Assembly: GCA_018241125.1 (NCBI GenBank)
Contig: JAFEEL010000046.1
Span: forward strand, 1-52,487
Length of the DNA: 52,487 nt
Source of the DNA: Pseudomonadota bacterium
Lineage (GTDB): Bacteria > Pseudomonadota > Gammaproteobacteria > Xanthomonadales > Xanthomonadaceae
Reading direction: 5' to 3'
Shown: in pieces, positions 16,520 through 25,493 of the stretch
Layout: the number at the start of each line of letters is the position of its first letter
Numbering within the stretch: position 1 is the stretch's first letter
Notes under the pieces: model-generated
Databases searched by the model: none
Told to the model about the DNA's origin: nothing
Seen by the model: the letters and a program-made list of their open reading frames with translations, nothing else
Translations under genes and position numbers: made by a program

Positions 16520-19051
16520 TTGGCCGCAGGACGACTTGCCGAACACCACATCGCCGGCCTGGATGGCCTGCGCGCCATCGCGGTGCTGGCGGTACTGCTG
16601 TTCCACGCCGACCTGTACTGGGCGCGCGGCGGCTATCTGGGCGTCGATCTGTTTTTCGTGATCTCCGGATTCCTGATCACCGGCTTGCTCGCCAACGAAG
16701 TCGAGGCCAGCGGGAAGCTCGACATCAAGCAGTTCTACTGGCGCCGCGCCAAGCGCCTGTTGCCGGCGGTGTGGCTGATGATGGCCGCCGTGCTCGTGGT
16801 GGTCTCGCGGCTGGCGGTCGACGCGCTGCCGCGCCTGCGCTCCGATGCGCTGGCCAGCGTGTTCTACGTCACCAACTGGGAGCTGCTGTGGGTTCACGTC
16901 TCGTATTTCGAAGGGATGGGGCGCCCGCCATTGCTGCAACACCTGTGGTCACTGGCGATCGAGGAGCAGTACTACATCGTCTGGGCCATGGCCGTGCCGC
17001 TGGGCTTGCGTCTGGTCAGTCGGCGCTGGCTGATCGTGATCGCGATCGGCTTGGCGGCACTGTCGGCGGCGTGGATGGCGATGCTGGCCGTGCACATCGG
17101 TTATCCGGATCGAGGCGACGCCTCGCGCCTGTACTTCGGCACCGACACACACGGATTTCCCTTGTTGCTGGGCTCGGCGCTGGGATTGGCATGGCGCCCT
17201 GAACGCATCTCCTGGTTGCTGCCGCCCTTCGCCCGCACGTTCTTGTGGATTGCCGGAGTGCTGGCACTGGCGGCATTCGCGGCGCTGGTGGTGGAACTGG
17301 GCGAACAAACGCGCTGGCTGTATCCGTGGGGCTTTCTGCTGGCCGCCGGCGTGGCCGCGTCGCTGATCACGATCGGCTCACATCCGGTTCTGGCATTCGG
17401 GCGCCTGCTCGATGCCGGGCCGATGCGCTGGATCGGCAATCGCTCCTACGGCATCTACCTGTGGCACTGGCCGGTCTACATGCTGACCCGCCCCGGCATC
17501 GACCTGCGGGCCTGGAACGCCAACCAGGCCTTGGCGTTGCGTCTGGCGCTGTCGATCGGGATCGCCGCATTGTCCTACCGACTGGTCGAGATGCCAATTC
17601 GCCGCGGCGCACTGGAGCGCGGCTGGCGGTGGTGGCGCGCACTCGCCGAGCGCCGCAAGGCCGAGCGCCTTGCCGTCGCCCACAAGGCCAACCCGCCAAC
17701 CCGCGCACACCGTCGCGGCTGGCGAACGGCCACCGCTGGCGGCCTTGCCGTGCTGGCCGTCGCTTCGGCGACCACCCTGATCTGGCGTGCCCATGGCCAC
17801 GCGCCGTGGCCCGCGTTGGGTCGACGCGGCGCCGATGTACGCCCGCGGGCGAAAAGTCCGCCGCGCGTCGCCAGCATCGCCCCGACGGTGCTGCCGGCAC
17901 CATCAGCCATTCCCATCCTCACGCCGGTGCAGGCGCCGGTCGAAATCGAGCACCCCGGTACCCCGCCGGTCGTGTCGTATGCCGGCCGCGATTTGACGGC
18001 GGTGGGCGATTCGGTGCTGCTCGGATCGAGCCAGTTGCTGGGCATCACCCTGCACGGCGTGGACATCCACGCCACCGTCGGCTGGCAGGCGGCCGACGTG
18101 CTGGCGCAACTGCGCGACTTGCGCGAACACAAGAAGCTGCGCGCGGTGGTGCTGATCCACCTGGGCACCAACGGCTACGTCTATGAAGAGCAGCTGCGGC
18201 AAATCCTCGCCACGGTGAAGGACTGCCAGCGCGTGGTATTGGTGAACTCGCACGTACCCCGTCGCTGGATGGAAGCCAACAATCAGCTGATCGATCGCCT
18301 CGCCCCACAGTTTCCGAACGTGGTGGTGGTGCGGTGGTCGGACGTATCCGAAGGCCAGCCGGACTACTTCGTCGCCGATGGCGTGCACCTGACCGATCGC
18401 GGCCAGCGCGCTTACATCGGGCAGATCATGCGCGTGGGTCACTTGCTGCCGGACCCGACGAAGGCACCGAACGAGGCCGCGATCGATCCGACAAGAAACT
18501 ACGCCACCGGGGCCGGCGATGCCGCTGCGAGCCTCGTGCTGGCACCACGCGAGGCGGCACCGGACAGCTACTGGAAAAAAATGGCCCAGTGCGAATCCGA
18601 TACGGTCTGGACCCGGCCCGGCCCACGCTCTGGCGGGCTGGCCATCACCTTGGCGGACTGGCTACGCTACGGCGGTTTCACGTTCGCCCGTACTCCCGGC
18701 GAAGCTACGCCCGCCCAGCAGATCGAGATTGCCAACCGCATTTCCACCCAGGGCTGGAAGCTGGCCGACGGCGTGGTGGTGGCGCCCGAGGGGTTCGCCG
18801 GCTGGCGCTGCGTTGCGGCCCTGCCACCGCCCCGAACCAAGACCGATGCCGGGTCGGCGACCACGTTCACGAGCCAAAGCGTGCTCGCGCAATCGTTCCA
18901 TCTGGGCGAACGCGGCGAGGTGGTGCGCGATTTGCAGTTGATCATCGGAACGCCACGCGACGGCATCTACAGCAAGGCCACCCGCAAGAAGCACCTAGCC
19001 TATCTGCAGGAAAACCATCTGCCGATCGAACGGGCCGGCACGGCGCAGTAA
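16520..19051 (+). CDS. Acyltransferase-3 / SGNH / Rpf-like transglycosylase / PG-binding fusion
   Basis: 843 residues, TTG start (no in-frame ATG fits). Residues 1-385 are a multi-pass OafA-type acyltransferase (GLDGLRAIAVLAVLLFHA, FFVISGFLITG, WSLAIEEQYYI, YGIYLWHWPVY). One more helix lies near 395-415 and a Pro-rich linker to 490. An SGNH esterase-like domain has VGDSV (S498), LGTNG and DGVHL. Residues ~687-770 closely follow the resuscitation-promoting-factor transglycosylase fold: YWKKMAQCESDTVW with Glu692, then GGLAITLADW, QQIEIANR, QGWK and GWRCVA. The cysteines C691 and C764 fit the family disulfide. The last ~45 residues resemble a peptidoglycan-binding-1 repeat (HLGERGEVVRDLQ, DGIYSKAT). 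The inferred role is to acetylate and cut or bind peptidoglycan from the periplasmic side. Confidence 0.85.
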   Translation: MAAGRLAEHHIAGLDGLRAIAVLAVLLFHADLYWARGGYLGVDLFFVISGFLITGLLANEVEASGKLDIKQFYWRRAKRLLPAVWLMMAAVLVVVSRLAVDALPRLRSDALASVFYVTNWELLWVHVSYFEGMGRPPLLQHLWSLAIEEQYYIVWAMAVPLGLRLVSRRWLIVIAIGLAALSAAWMAMLAVHIGYPDRGDASRLYFGTDTHGFPLLLGSALGLAWRPERISWLLPPFARTFLWIAGVLALAAFAALVVELGEQTRWLYPWGFLLAAGVAASLITIGSHPVLAFGRLLDAGPMRWIGNRSYGIYLWHWPVYMLTRPGIDLRAWNANQALALRLALSIGIAALSYRLVEMPIRRGALERGWRWWRALAERRKAERLAVAHKANPPTRAHRRGWRTATAGGLAVLAVASATTLIWRAHGHAPWPALGRRGADVRPRAKSPPRVASIAPTVLPAPSAIPILTPVQAPVEIEHPGTPPVVSYAGRDLTAVGDSVLLGSSQLLGITLHGVDIHATVGWQAADVLAQLRDLREHKKLRAVVLIHLGTNGYVYEEQLRQILATVKDCQRVVLVNSHVPRRWMEANNQLIDRLAPQFPNVVVVRWSDVSEGQPDYFVADGVHLTDRGQRAYIGQIMRVGHLLPDPTKAPNEAAIDPTRNYATGAGDAAASLVLAPREAAPDSYWKKMAQCESDTVWTRPGPRSGGLAITLADWLRYGGFTFARTPGEATPAQQIEIANRISTQGWKLADGVVVAPEGFAGWRCVAALPPPRTKTDAGSATTFTSQSVLAQSFHLGERGEVVRDLQLIIGTPRDGIYSKATRKKHLAYLQENHLPIERAGTAQ

Positions 19052-19136
19052 CCGAGCAACCGGTGCCCGCGCCGCAACGCGGCACACGCCTTGGCGCCGC
19101 GAAATTCCGACCGCGCTTTGCGGCCGGCCTGCCGGC

Positions 19137-20753
19137 TCAGCGATTGGCGCTCAACGCCGCCGCCGGCAGCGCAGGCGCCCCGCCGCACGCCACTCCAGCG
19201 CCGGCCCGCGCACAGGGCTGCGCGGTGGAGATCGGCGTGCGCCGCACTTGCCCCTGTGCGAACTTCTGCGCCAATCCGTCCAGCCCTTGATACAGGTCGT
19301 CGCCAAGCCGCACGTAGCCAGCCGCGGTGAAGTGCACGCCGTCGCCGCGCCCCAGACCCTCGGCGATCCAGCGCTTCATCGAGCACGTCCCGCCCATCGC
19401 CTGCTGCCAGTCCCAGAACAACGTCCGCTTGCTCGCCGCCACCTCTTTCTGGATGCGCTGCACGGCGTCCAGATCGGGCGCGCGCAGGCCGCACGATCCA
19501 CGCCGCGACGTCAACGATTCAGGTGCACCCAGGAGCATCACCGCCGCGTTGGGAAAGCGTTGCCGCAAGCGATCGATGGCCGACTCCAGATCAGCGCGCA
19601 CCTGCCCTTCGTCGCCACCCTTGTGGAACGCCTCGTTGGTGCCGTAAGCCAGCGCGATCACGTCCGGCTGCCCGGGATCCATATCCTGCATCCAGCCGCT
19701 GCGCCAGCGATCCCACTGCGACTGTTCGGAACCGTTGATGCCCACCGCCGAGACGATGGCGCCCGGTTGGCCGCCGCTGAGCCACCAACCGCCGATCGCG
19801 GTACCCGGGCTGTGCTCGGCGATCACCACCAGCGGCAAGCGGGCAGTGAGCGTGGCGCTGTGCCATTGACCGTCGGCGGCCGGGCTTTGCAGCGACTGCT
19901 GGCGTCCATCGGCATCGCTGACCGTCAACGGCGCATCGCCCGGCGCCTGGCGGATGATCGCGGTGACCGTCTGCACCGTCGCGCCCTGCTTGGATTTCAT
20001 CGTCAGCACGGCGTGGTCGGCGACCACCCGGGCGATGAATCCACCGAACGGGTAATCGGCCGGCACATTGGTGCGGCTGTTGACCAGCGCCCAACCCTGA
20101 TAGTCGAAGTTGACGCGCGCCAGGCGCTGCCCGGGTACGCTCATGGGCATCGCCCAGCCGATGCCGCCATCGCCCAAGCGGGCCTGCAGGCGTGCACGCA
20201 GTTCTTCGGTCAGAAAATCGCCGGCCGTGTGCGAATCGCCGATCTGCACGTAGCGAAAACTCGCGTTCGGGTCGCGCAGCTTGGCCACGACCGCCGCCGC
20301 GTTGGGATCGCCGTAATCGACCACATCACCGGAAGCAGCGACGGCGGATGCGGACGGCGGCAGTGCCTGCGCCTGGGGAAGCTGCGCCGGCGGCGGGGCC
20401 GCATCGGCAGGCACGGCCGTCATCAGCGGGGGTTGCGCTGGACCACCCGGAATGGACGTCGTCAGCGGCTGCACTTGCGCATCGGGCGGCTGGTGCGCGC
20501 TGACCGGACGCGGCACCGACGCCTCCGGGTAGGAGAGGTCTCTCGTGCAATCGCCGTCCTTGGGCTTCACCTTCTGGCTGACGTACGCGTTGACTCCGTC
20601 CTCGCCCACGCACTTCCACACGGTACCGGCCTGCGCCGAGGGCGCGACCGCAATCGTCAGCGCGCCGGCCAAGGCAAGCGCGGGCAGCAGCCTGACTGTC
20701 GCGCGCGCGGCAAAAACCGTTGGGATGGCAGGTGCGGAGGGTAAACGACCCAT
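19137..20753 (-). CDS. Exported SGNH/GDSL hydrolase with DUF4124-like N-terminus
   Basis: 538 residues from ATG 20753, chosen because it gives a good signal peptide (LLPALALAGALTIAVAPSAQA, cleavage after about 42). A DUF4124-like segment follows (VWKCVGEDGVNAYVS), then a Pro-rich linker. The catalytic domain has YVQIGDSHTAGDF with S174, LAYGTNEAF, and DGVHFTAAGY. The GDSHTAGDF block recalls Ape1-type peptidoglycan O-acetyl esterases; that substrate is an inference. It is convergent with the acyltransferase fusion (86 bp between), suggesting an acetylation and de-acetylation pair. Confidence 0.8.
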   Translation of the reverse strand: MGRLPSAPAIPTVFAARATVRLLPALALAGALTIAVAPSAQAGTVWKCVGEDGVNAYVSQKVKPKDGDCTRDLSYPEASVPRPVSAHQPPDAQVQPLTTSIPGGPAQPPLMTAVPADAAPPPAQLPQAQALPPSASAVAASGDVVDYGDPNAAAVVAKLRDPNASFRYVQIGDSHTAGDFLTEELRARLQARLGDGGIGWAMPMSVPGQRLARVNFDYQGWALVNSRTNVPADYPFGGFIARVVADHAVLTMKSKQGATVQTVTAIIRQAPGDAPLTVSDADGRQQSLQSPAADGQWHSATLTARLPLVVIAEHSPGTAIGGWWLSGGQPGAIVSAVGINGSEQSQWDRWRSGWMQDMDPGQPDVIALAYGTNEAFHKGGDEGQVRADLESAIDRLRQRFPNAAVMLLGAPESLTSRRGSCGLRAPDLDAVQRIQKEVAASKRTLFWDWQQAMGGTCSMKRWIAEGLGRGDGVHFTAAGYVRLGDDLYQGLDGLAQKFAQGQVRRTPISTAQPCARAGAGVACGGAPALPAAALSANR

Positions 20754-20931
20754 CGAACGCAGCGGATCGATGGGTGAGCAATGGCGAGCAACCGGAAGCT
20801 TCGCTGAAGGCATCAACATGCGGCCAAAAAAGCCGCCGCCGACTGCGGCGGATCGGGTCAAGTGTAACATCAATGGCGCCTCGCCGGTTGCGCCGCGACC
20901 TGCCGCCGGCACCTGCGCGGGCGCGGGCGCC

Positions 20932-21006
20932 TCAATCCAGATCCACCGGATCGACATCCAGCGACCAGCGCACCTTGCGCGCGGATTTGAGTTCGTAAAG
21001 GTGTGG
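20932..21006 (-). pseudogene. Duplicated 3' end of priA
   Basis: The frame reads MPHLYELKSARK and then VRWSLDVDPVDLD plus stop, matching the PriA C-terminus (IPRLHELKSARK...). Over the last ~66 bp it differs from the real priA end at three positions, all synonymous. It lies 1.77 kb downstream of the intact 3' end on the same strand, in direct orientation, with the YjjJ gene between them. Confidence 0.8.
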
Positions 21007-21104
21007 CATCAGGCTTGGCCGTTGTAAGCTTCTGGGCGCAAGCCGACGGGCTGCGCAACAGCGAAGCGGATCGATCAATTTTCGTGCGCAGCAGACCATC
21101 AGGA

Positions 21105-21128
21105 TCCCGGCGTTCGCCGGGATGACGT
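21105..21128. repeat. Intergenic hairpin of the CCCGGCG...CGCCGGG type
   Basis: GATCCCGGCGTTCGCCGGGATGACG is a common dispersed repeat type. Related hairpins occur at 41716-41812. Confidence 0.55.
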
Positions 21129-21191
21129 GCAAAACCGGTTTTCGCGGTTCCATCGACGAGCATTTCGCCGGCGCCGTGGCATCCACTCACC

Positions 21192-22571
21192 TCACGCCCG
21201 CCCTGCCGCCGCATCCAGCGCGGCCAGCGCCTGCCGCGCGATGGCGACGAAATCCGCGTTGATGGCGCGGTGGCCTGCCACCCTGCGCCAGAACGCGCGC
21301 GCCATCGCCGCCGCCTGCATCCAGTCCGCGCGACACTCCGGCGGCGGCGGGACGATCACCGGTTCGCGCGCCAGCACTTCCCCGCCAGCGGTGGGACGAA
21401 ACGCCATCGGCAGCATGTCGTAGGCCGGAGCCAGCGCCGGCGGGCGGGCATCGGCGAGCAGCAGGCCGGCGTTGCCCAGATGCATGTCGGTGTTGCCGAT
21501 CAGCGTGCCGAACCAGGACAGCAGGCGCATCCGGTGGGCATTGTCGGCGTCGAGCCAGCGGTCGCGTTGCAGGGTGTCGGCGTAGCGCCACCAGTCGAGG
21601 CGGCCGTTGCCGTGGAAGGCGGCGTCCACCGCGGCGAGACTGGCGAACCCGCGCCGGCCCAGACACGGCGTGCGGTCGAAGCGCGTGGATTCGAGGAAAA
21701 CGCGGCCATCGGCGATGACCAGATCCGATGGCGCGGCTGCGACCCCGTGTGCGCGCAGGACGCTGGCCGCGATGTGCTCGGCGCGCAGCAGGTCGGCCCA
21801 GCGTTTGGCGGCCGCGCTGTCGCCACGCGGGCTGAACTTGACGATCACCGGACGCAGGCCATCGCCATCACGCAAAGTGACGGCGAACTTGGGTTGCTCG
21901 CCGCCCGCCGACGAACCGACCGCCTCGCCACGCAAGGTGGCCTCGGCCAGCGTGGGGTACTGCGCCTTCCGGCGCGCGGCATCGATGACGCCGGTCGGCG
22001 CAGTGATGGCCCGCTGGGCGCGTTGCAGGGCCGCTTCGCCGAGTACGTAATCACCCAGCAGATCGTCGCCGTGGCGCAGCAAGGCCAGCAGCACGTCGTC
22101 GCCGTGCCAGGTGCCAAGATCCGCCGGTGCGCCGATGTCGGCGGCGACCCGGCGCGCGAACGCGCGTCCCAGAAACCCCTGCGGTCGCTGGTCGTCGAGG
22201 AACCACGGCAGGCCAGGGTACAGGCCATCGGCGAACGCGTTGGCGTGCGGGGACGGCGTGGCAGTGGCGGGATCGAGCAAGAAGCGCTCGCCGTGCAAGG
22301 CGGTCAGTTCGCCGGAGCGATGGGCGCGGCCGCGATCGTCGATGCGGTACAACGGCCAGCGACCGCCTTCGCGTCCGACCTCGCGCGCCAGCGCGTAGCG
22401 GGTCGCACGCGCCCGCCCGATCCGCGCGATCCGCGTTCCGCCGGTGGCCAGCAGCCGCGAGACGGTGGGTTGGCTGATGCGAAGGCGCGTGCCGATTTCG
22501 TTCGCGGTCAGCGCGCCGGCGTTGCGCAGCAGGCTTTCCAGATGCTGGAAGCGGTGTTCGATCACGGACAA
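21192..22571 (-). CDS. yjjJ: HipA-family kinase-like toxin, YjjJ/HipH type
   Basis: 459 residues. The N-terminus is a winged-helix DNA-binding region (ANEIGTRLRISQPTVSRLLA, about 24-43), so a HipB-like regulator is built in. The HipA kinase core follows: SSAGGEQPKF glycine-rich loop, LVIADGRVFLESTRFDR, catalytic GTLIGNTDMHLGNAG, and metal-binding PAYDMLPM. HipA kinases phosphorylate cellular targets and slow growth; the target of this type is unsettled. The start is TTG 22571 or GTG 22565; a stop codon immediately upstream rules out a longer protein. It lies between two copies of the priA 3' end, suggesting insertion. Confidence 0.85.
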   Translation of the reverse strand: MSVIEHRFQHLESLLRNAGALTANEIGTRLRISQPTVSRLLATGGTRIARIGRARATRYALAREVGREGGRWPLYRIDDRGRAHRSGELTALHGERFLLDPATATPSPHANAFADGLYPGLPWFLDDQRPQGFLGRAFARRVAADIGAPADLGTWHGDDVLLALLRHGDDLLGDYVLGEAALQRAQRAITAPTGVIDAARRKAQYPTLAEATLRGEAVGSSAGGEQPKFAVTLRDGDGLRPVIVKFSPRGDSAAAKRWADLLRAEHIAASVLRAHGVAAAPSDLVIADGRVFLESTRFDRTPCLGRRGFASLAAVDAAFHGNGRLDWWRYADTLQRDRWLDADNAHRMRLLSWFGTLIGNTDMHLGNAGLLLADARPPALAPAYDMLPMAFRPTAGGEVLAREPVIVPPPPECRADWMQAAAMARAFWRRVAGHRAINADFVAIARQALAALDAAAGRA

Positions 22572-22573
22572 TT

Positions 22574-22663
22574 AATGAATAGATACATGAATGAATAGTA
22601 TCAAAATAATCCCGTCATTACAGCATGATGCATGAAAAAGCCTATTGTAAAATGAATAGATAC
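22574..22663 (-). promoter_or_regulatory. AT-rich promoter region with repeated AATGAATAG boxes
   Basis: AATGAATAG occurs at 22574-22582, 22590-22598 and 22651-22659; the first and third extend to AATGAATAGATAC. The stretch is far more AT-rich than its surroundings and sits directly upstream of the YjjJ gene. The boxes are candidate binding sites for its own winged-helix domain (inference). Confidence 0.5.
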
Positions 22664-22700
22664 AGATAGATTTTTCGCGCCGCCACCGTGTGACGCCCAC

Positions 22701-24929
22701 TCAATCCAGATCCACCGGATCCACATCCAGCGACCAGCGCACCTTGCGTGCGGACTTGAGTTCGTGCAGCCGCGGTATCCACGCATCCAGCGCCGCATGC
22801 AAGGCGGGGCGGCGCGTGGCCGACAGCTGCAACTGCCAACGCGCCCGGCCGGCGCGGCGCGGCATCGGCGCCGGCAGCGGGCCGAGCACACTGGGCCCCA
22901 CGGCGCCGTGCTCTGCGTTGCGCACGATGGCGTGCATTGCGGCCTTGGCATCGCGCAAGAACTCCTGCACGAGCGCTTCATGTGCCGCTTCGGCGCGCAG
23001 CAGCGCGAGGTAGCCATACGGCGGGAGCCGCACGGCTTCGCGCTGCGCCAGTTCCAGCGCGGCAAACGCCGGGTAGCCGCCGGTGAGCAAGGTGGAGAGC
23101 AAGGGATGTACGGGATGATGGGTCTGCAACAGCACGCTGCCAGGCTTGTCGGCGCGACCGCCACGGCCGGCGACCTGGATCAGCAACTGCGCGAGTTTTT
23201 CCGGCGCGCGAAAGTCGGCCGAGAACAAACCTTCATCCACGCCGACCACGCACACCAGCGTCAGGTTCGGCAGGTCGTGGCCCTTGGCGAGCATCTGCGT
23301 ACCCACGAGGATGCCGGGGGCATCGCCCAACCGCGCCAGTTGTTTTTCCAGCCCATCACGATGGCGGGTGGTGCCGCGATCCACCCGCAGCACGGTGGCA
23401 TCGGGAAAGCGTTCGGCCAGGGTGTGTTCGATGCGCTCGGTGCCGTTGCCTTGCGGCACCAGCGCCAAGCCGCCGCAGTCCGGGCAGGCGCGTGGCGCCG
23501 CGCGGCGTGCGCCGCAGTGATGGCACAGCAAGGTGCGCCCGCCGCCGTGCACGGTCATCGCCACGCCCTGCGTGGCCGCATCGCAACGCGCACAGCGCGC
23601 GCTCCAGCCGCAATCGTGGCACAGCAGCACCGGCGCATAGCCGCGACGGTTGCGGAACACCAGCGCCTGCTCGCCACGCGCCAGGCACGCGGCGATGGCA
23701 GCAATGGCATCCGGCGACAGGCCACCGACCAAGGTGCGGCCGCGCACGTCGTGCACGCGCACGCCGGGCGGCTTGGCCGCGCCGGCGCGCTGGCGCAACT
23801 GCAAGTGCGCGTAGCGGCCGGCCAGCGCGTGCTGCAACGATTCCAGCGACGGCGTGGCGCTGCCCAGCAGCACCGGCACGCCCAGCGCCTTGGCGCGCAC
23901 CAGCGCCAGGTCGCGGGCGTGGTAGCGCACGCCCTCGTGCTGCTTGTAGCTGGCGTCGTGTTCTTCATCGACCACGATCAATCCGGCTTCCGGCAGCGGC
24001 GTGAAAATCGCCGAGCGGGTACCGACCAGCACACGACCTTCGCCGCGCCACATCGACGCCCATGCGTGCGCGCGTTCGCCGTCGGCCAGCCCCGAATGCA
24101 GGGCGTGGATCGGCACCCCAAGGCGCGTACGGAAGCGGCGCAACATCTGCGGCGTCAGGCCGATCTCCGGCACCAGCACCAACGCCTGCTTGCCGCGCGC
24201 CAGACAATCGGCGATGGCGGCCAGATACACCTCGGTCTTGCCGCTGCCGGTGACGCCTTCGAGCAGCATCGGCGCAAACCGATCGCCGGCGGCGAGCACC
24301 GCATCCACCGCCTCGCGTTGCGCGGCGTTGAGCGCGGGCCCGGCGATGCCCGCATGCATCGCGCCGCGCGGCAGCGCCACCCGTTGCGCGAAATCACGCT
24401 TGGCCAGTGTACGCATCACCGCGCGCCAATCGTCGCATTGCGCAGCCAGCACGTCTTCGTCCACGACCGCTGCGGCGATGCGCTCGGCCAGCGCACGGAT
24501 CCGCGAGTGCTTGCGCAGGCTCGGCAAACCGGTGCGGCCGGCTTCCGTCAGCACCCAGCCGTAGGCGCAGGTTTCCGGTAGCGCATCGCCCGCGCGCAAG
24601 CTCGCCGGCAGCGCGGTGGCGATCGCCTCGCCCAGCGGCGCGTGGTAGTAACGTGCCAGCCAGCGCAGGCTGCCCAGCAACTCGCCGTGCAGCAGCGGTT
24701 CGTCGTCGAGCACCGCAAGTACATGGCGCAGTTGGGTGGGTGAATCCTCCGGTACGCCGAGCGACTCGATCAGCCCGACCAACTCACGGCTTCCGAACGG
24801 CACGCGCACGCGCCGACCGACCCACGTCGCATCCACCCGCGCGGCGGGCGGCGGGAGATAATCGAAAGCTCGTGGCAACGGCAGCGGCAAGGCAACGTGC
24901 AGCACCGTCACAGGGGATTGAGAGGGCAT
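22701..24929 (-). CDS. priA: Primosomal protein N' / replication restart helicase PriA
   Basis: A 742-residue 3'-5' helicase that reloads the replisome at stalled forks. It has the N-terminal 3' DNA-binding domain (VALPLPLPRAFDYLPP, VRVPFGSRELVGLI), Walker A GVTGSGKTEVYL, and DEEHD with the SYKQ segment. The zinc region carries CHDCGWSARCARC, CHHCG and CPDCGG. ATG 24929 is chosen since MPSQSPVTVLHVALPL matches family starts; an upstream extension to 25055 is not PriA-like. Two DnaA boxes lie about 150 bp upstream. Confidence 0.96.
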   Translation of the reverse strand: MPSQSPVTVLHVALPLPLPRAFDYLPPPAARVDATWVGRRVRVPFGSRELVGLIESLGVPEDSPTQLRHVLAVLDDEPLLHGELLGSLRWLARYYHAPLGEAIATALPASLRAGDALPETCAYGWVLTEAGRTGLPSLRKHSRIRALAERIAAAVVDEDVLAAQCDDWRAVMRTLAKRDFAQRVALPRGAMHAGIAGPALNAAQREAVDAVLAAGDRFAPMLLEGVTGSGKTEVYLAAIADCLARGKQALVLVPEIGLTPQMLRRFRTRLGVPIHALHSGLADGERAHAWASMWRGEGRVLVGTRSAIFTPLPEAGLIVVDEEHDASYKQHEGVRYHARDLALVRAKALGVPVLLGSATPSLESLQHALAGRYAHLQLRQRAGAAKPPGVRVHDVRGRTLVGGLSPDAIAAIAACLARGEQALVFRNRRGYAPVLLCHDCGWSARCARCDAATQGVAMTVHGGGRTLLCHHCGARRAAPRACPDCGGLALVPQGNGTERIEHTLAERFPDATVLRVDRGTTRHRDGLEKQLARLGDAPGILVGTQMLAKGHDLPNLTLVCVVGVDEGLFSADFRAPEKLAQLLIQVAGRGGRADKPGSVLLQTHHPVHPLLSTLLTGGYPAFAALELAQREAVRLPPYGYLALLRAEAAHEALVQEFLRDAKAAMHAIVRNAEHGAVGPSVLGPLPAPMPRRAGRARWQLQLSATRRPALHAALDAWIPRLHELKSARKVRWSLDVDPVDLD

Positions 24930-25493
24930 CGGCGGGCAGTCTAACAAGGCCGCAGCAGGTGGCAGCTCGACGATTCGCACAAGCGTCTGCGCATGCCACC
25001 AATATTCATCGACTTGGCGGATATTTCGAAGATAAATTCCACGAAAGCCTGCCAAGCGACTGTCGATCCTATGTATTTTTCTTTATCCACACCGTCTGTG
25101 GATAAACCTGTGCAATCGGCCCTCGCGACGATTGCGCAAGCGCGTCATGTCGCGCCATCGCGGCAATTGGCGGCATTTTCGCCACTTGCGAATAATTGCT
25201 ATAAATCAATATGTTACAGAAATCGCCGCACACCCTCCCCGGCGGACACCCGCGGTTTTCCCGGCCGCATGGCGACAGATTGCGTGCTGTGCACAACGCA
25301 AATTCCTGCAAGGCACGCCCTGCTTGACGGAGCGTGAAAATCCCGGGTGTCAAGCGTTTTTTCGGCACCTCCGGGATGACGCTCGAAGCGCTTTCCGTAC
25401 GCGACCGAATGGGGTCAAGCGGTGACGACGGCGGTAGAATCCGTGGCTACGGACGCTCTCGTCCGCCCCTTCGGAAACACCTTCCATGCAGGC
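24930..25493. other. Long AT-richer intergenic region upstream of priA
   Basis: 564 bp between the divergent priA and 25494 genes. The priA-proximal 300 bp are AT-rich for this genome and contain the DnaA-box palindrome (25082-25106) and ATAAATCAATATGTTACAG. The rest holds a degenerate CCCGG repeat near 25345-25380. No gene seen. Confidence 0.6.
25082..25106. promoter_or_regulatory. Inverted pair of consensus DnaA boxes
   Basis: TTTATCCACA-CCGTC-TGTGGATAAA has two perfect TTATCCACA boxes (25083-25091 and, on the other strand, 25097-25105) with 5 bp between them. A weaker TTGTGCACA-like site lies near 25290. The position upstream of priA suggests DnaA control of a replication gene or DnaA titration. 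Confidence 0.75.

Larger units (their letters stand above)
20754..21191. other. Spacer holding a second priA 3' end and a palindrome
   Basis: 438 bp without an intact gene. It contains the duplicated priA tail (20932-21006) and a repeat-type hairpin (ATCCCGGCG / CGCCGGGAT, about 21110-21125). The ~180 bp upstream of the SGNH gene probably include its promoter, but I could not pick one. Confidence 0.6.

Noticed and set aside
20932-21186. 84-residue open frame ending like PriA
   Set aside because: Only the last ~25 residues are PriA-like; the rest is repeat sequence. Treated as a duplicated gene end, not a gene.
25060-25230. Possible chromosomal origin of replication
   Set aside because: Only two strict DnaA boxes, no dnaA, dnaN or rpmH nearby, and the flanking gene is priA. 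A regulatory or titration site is more likely.
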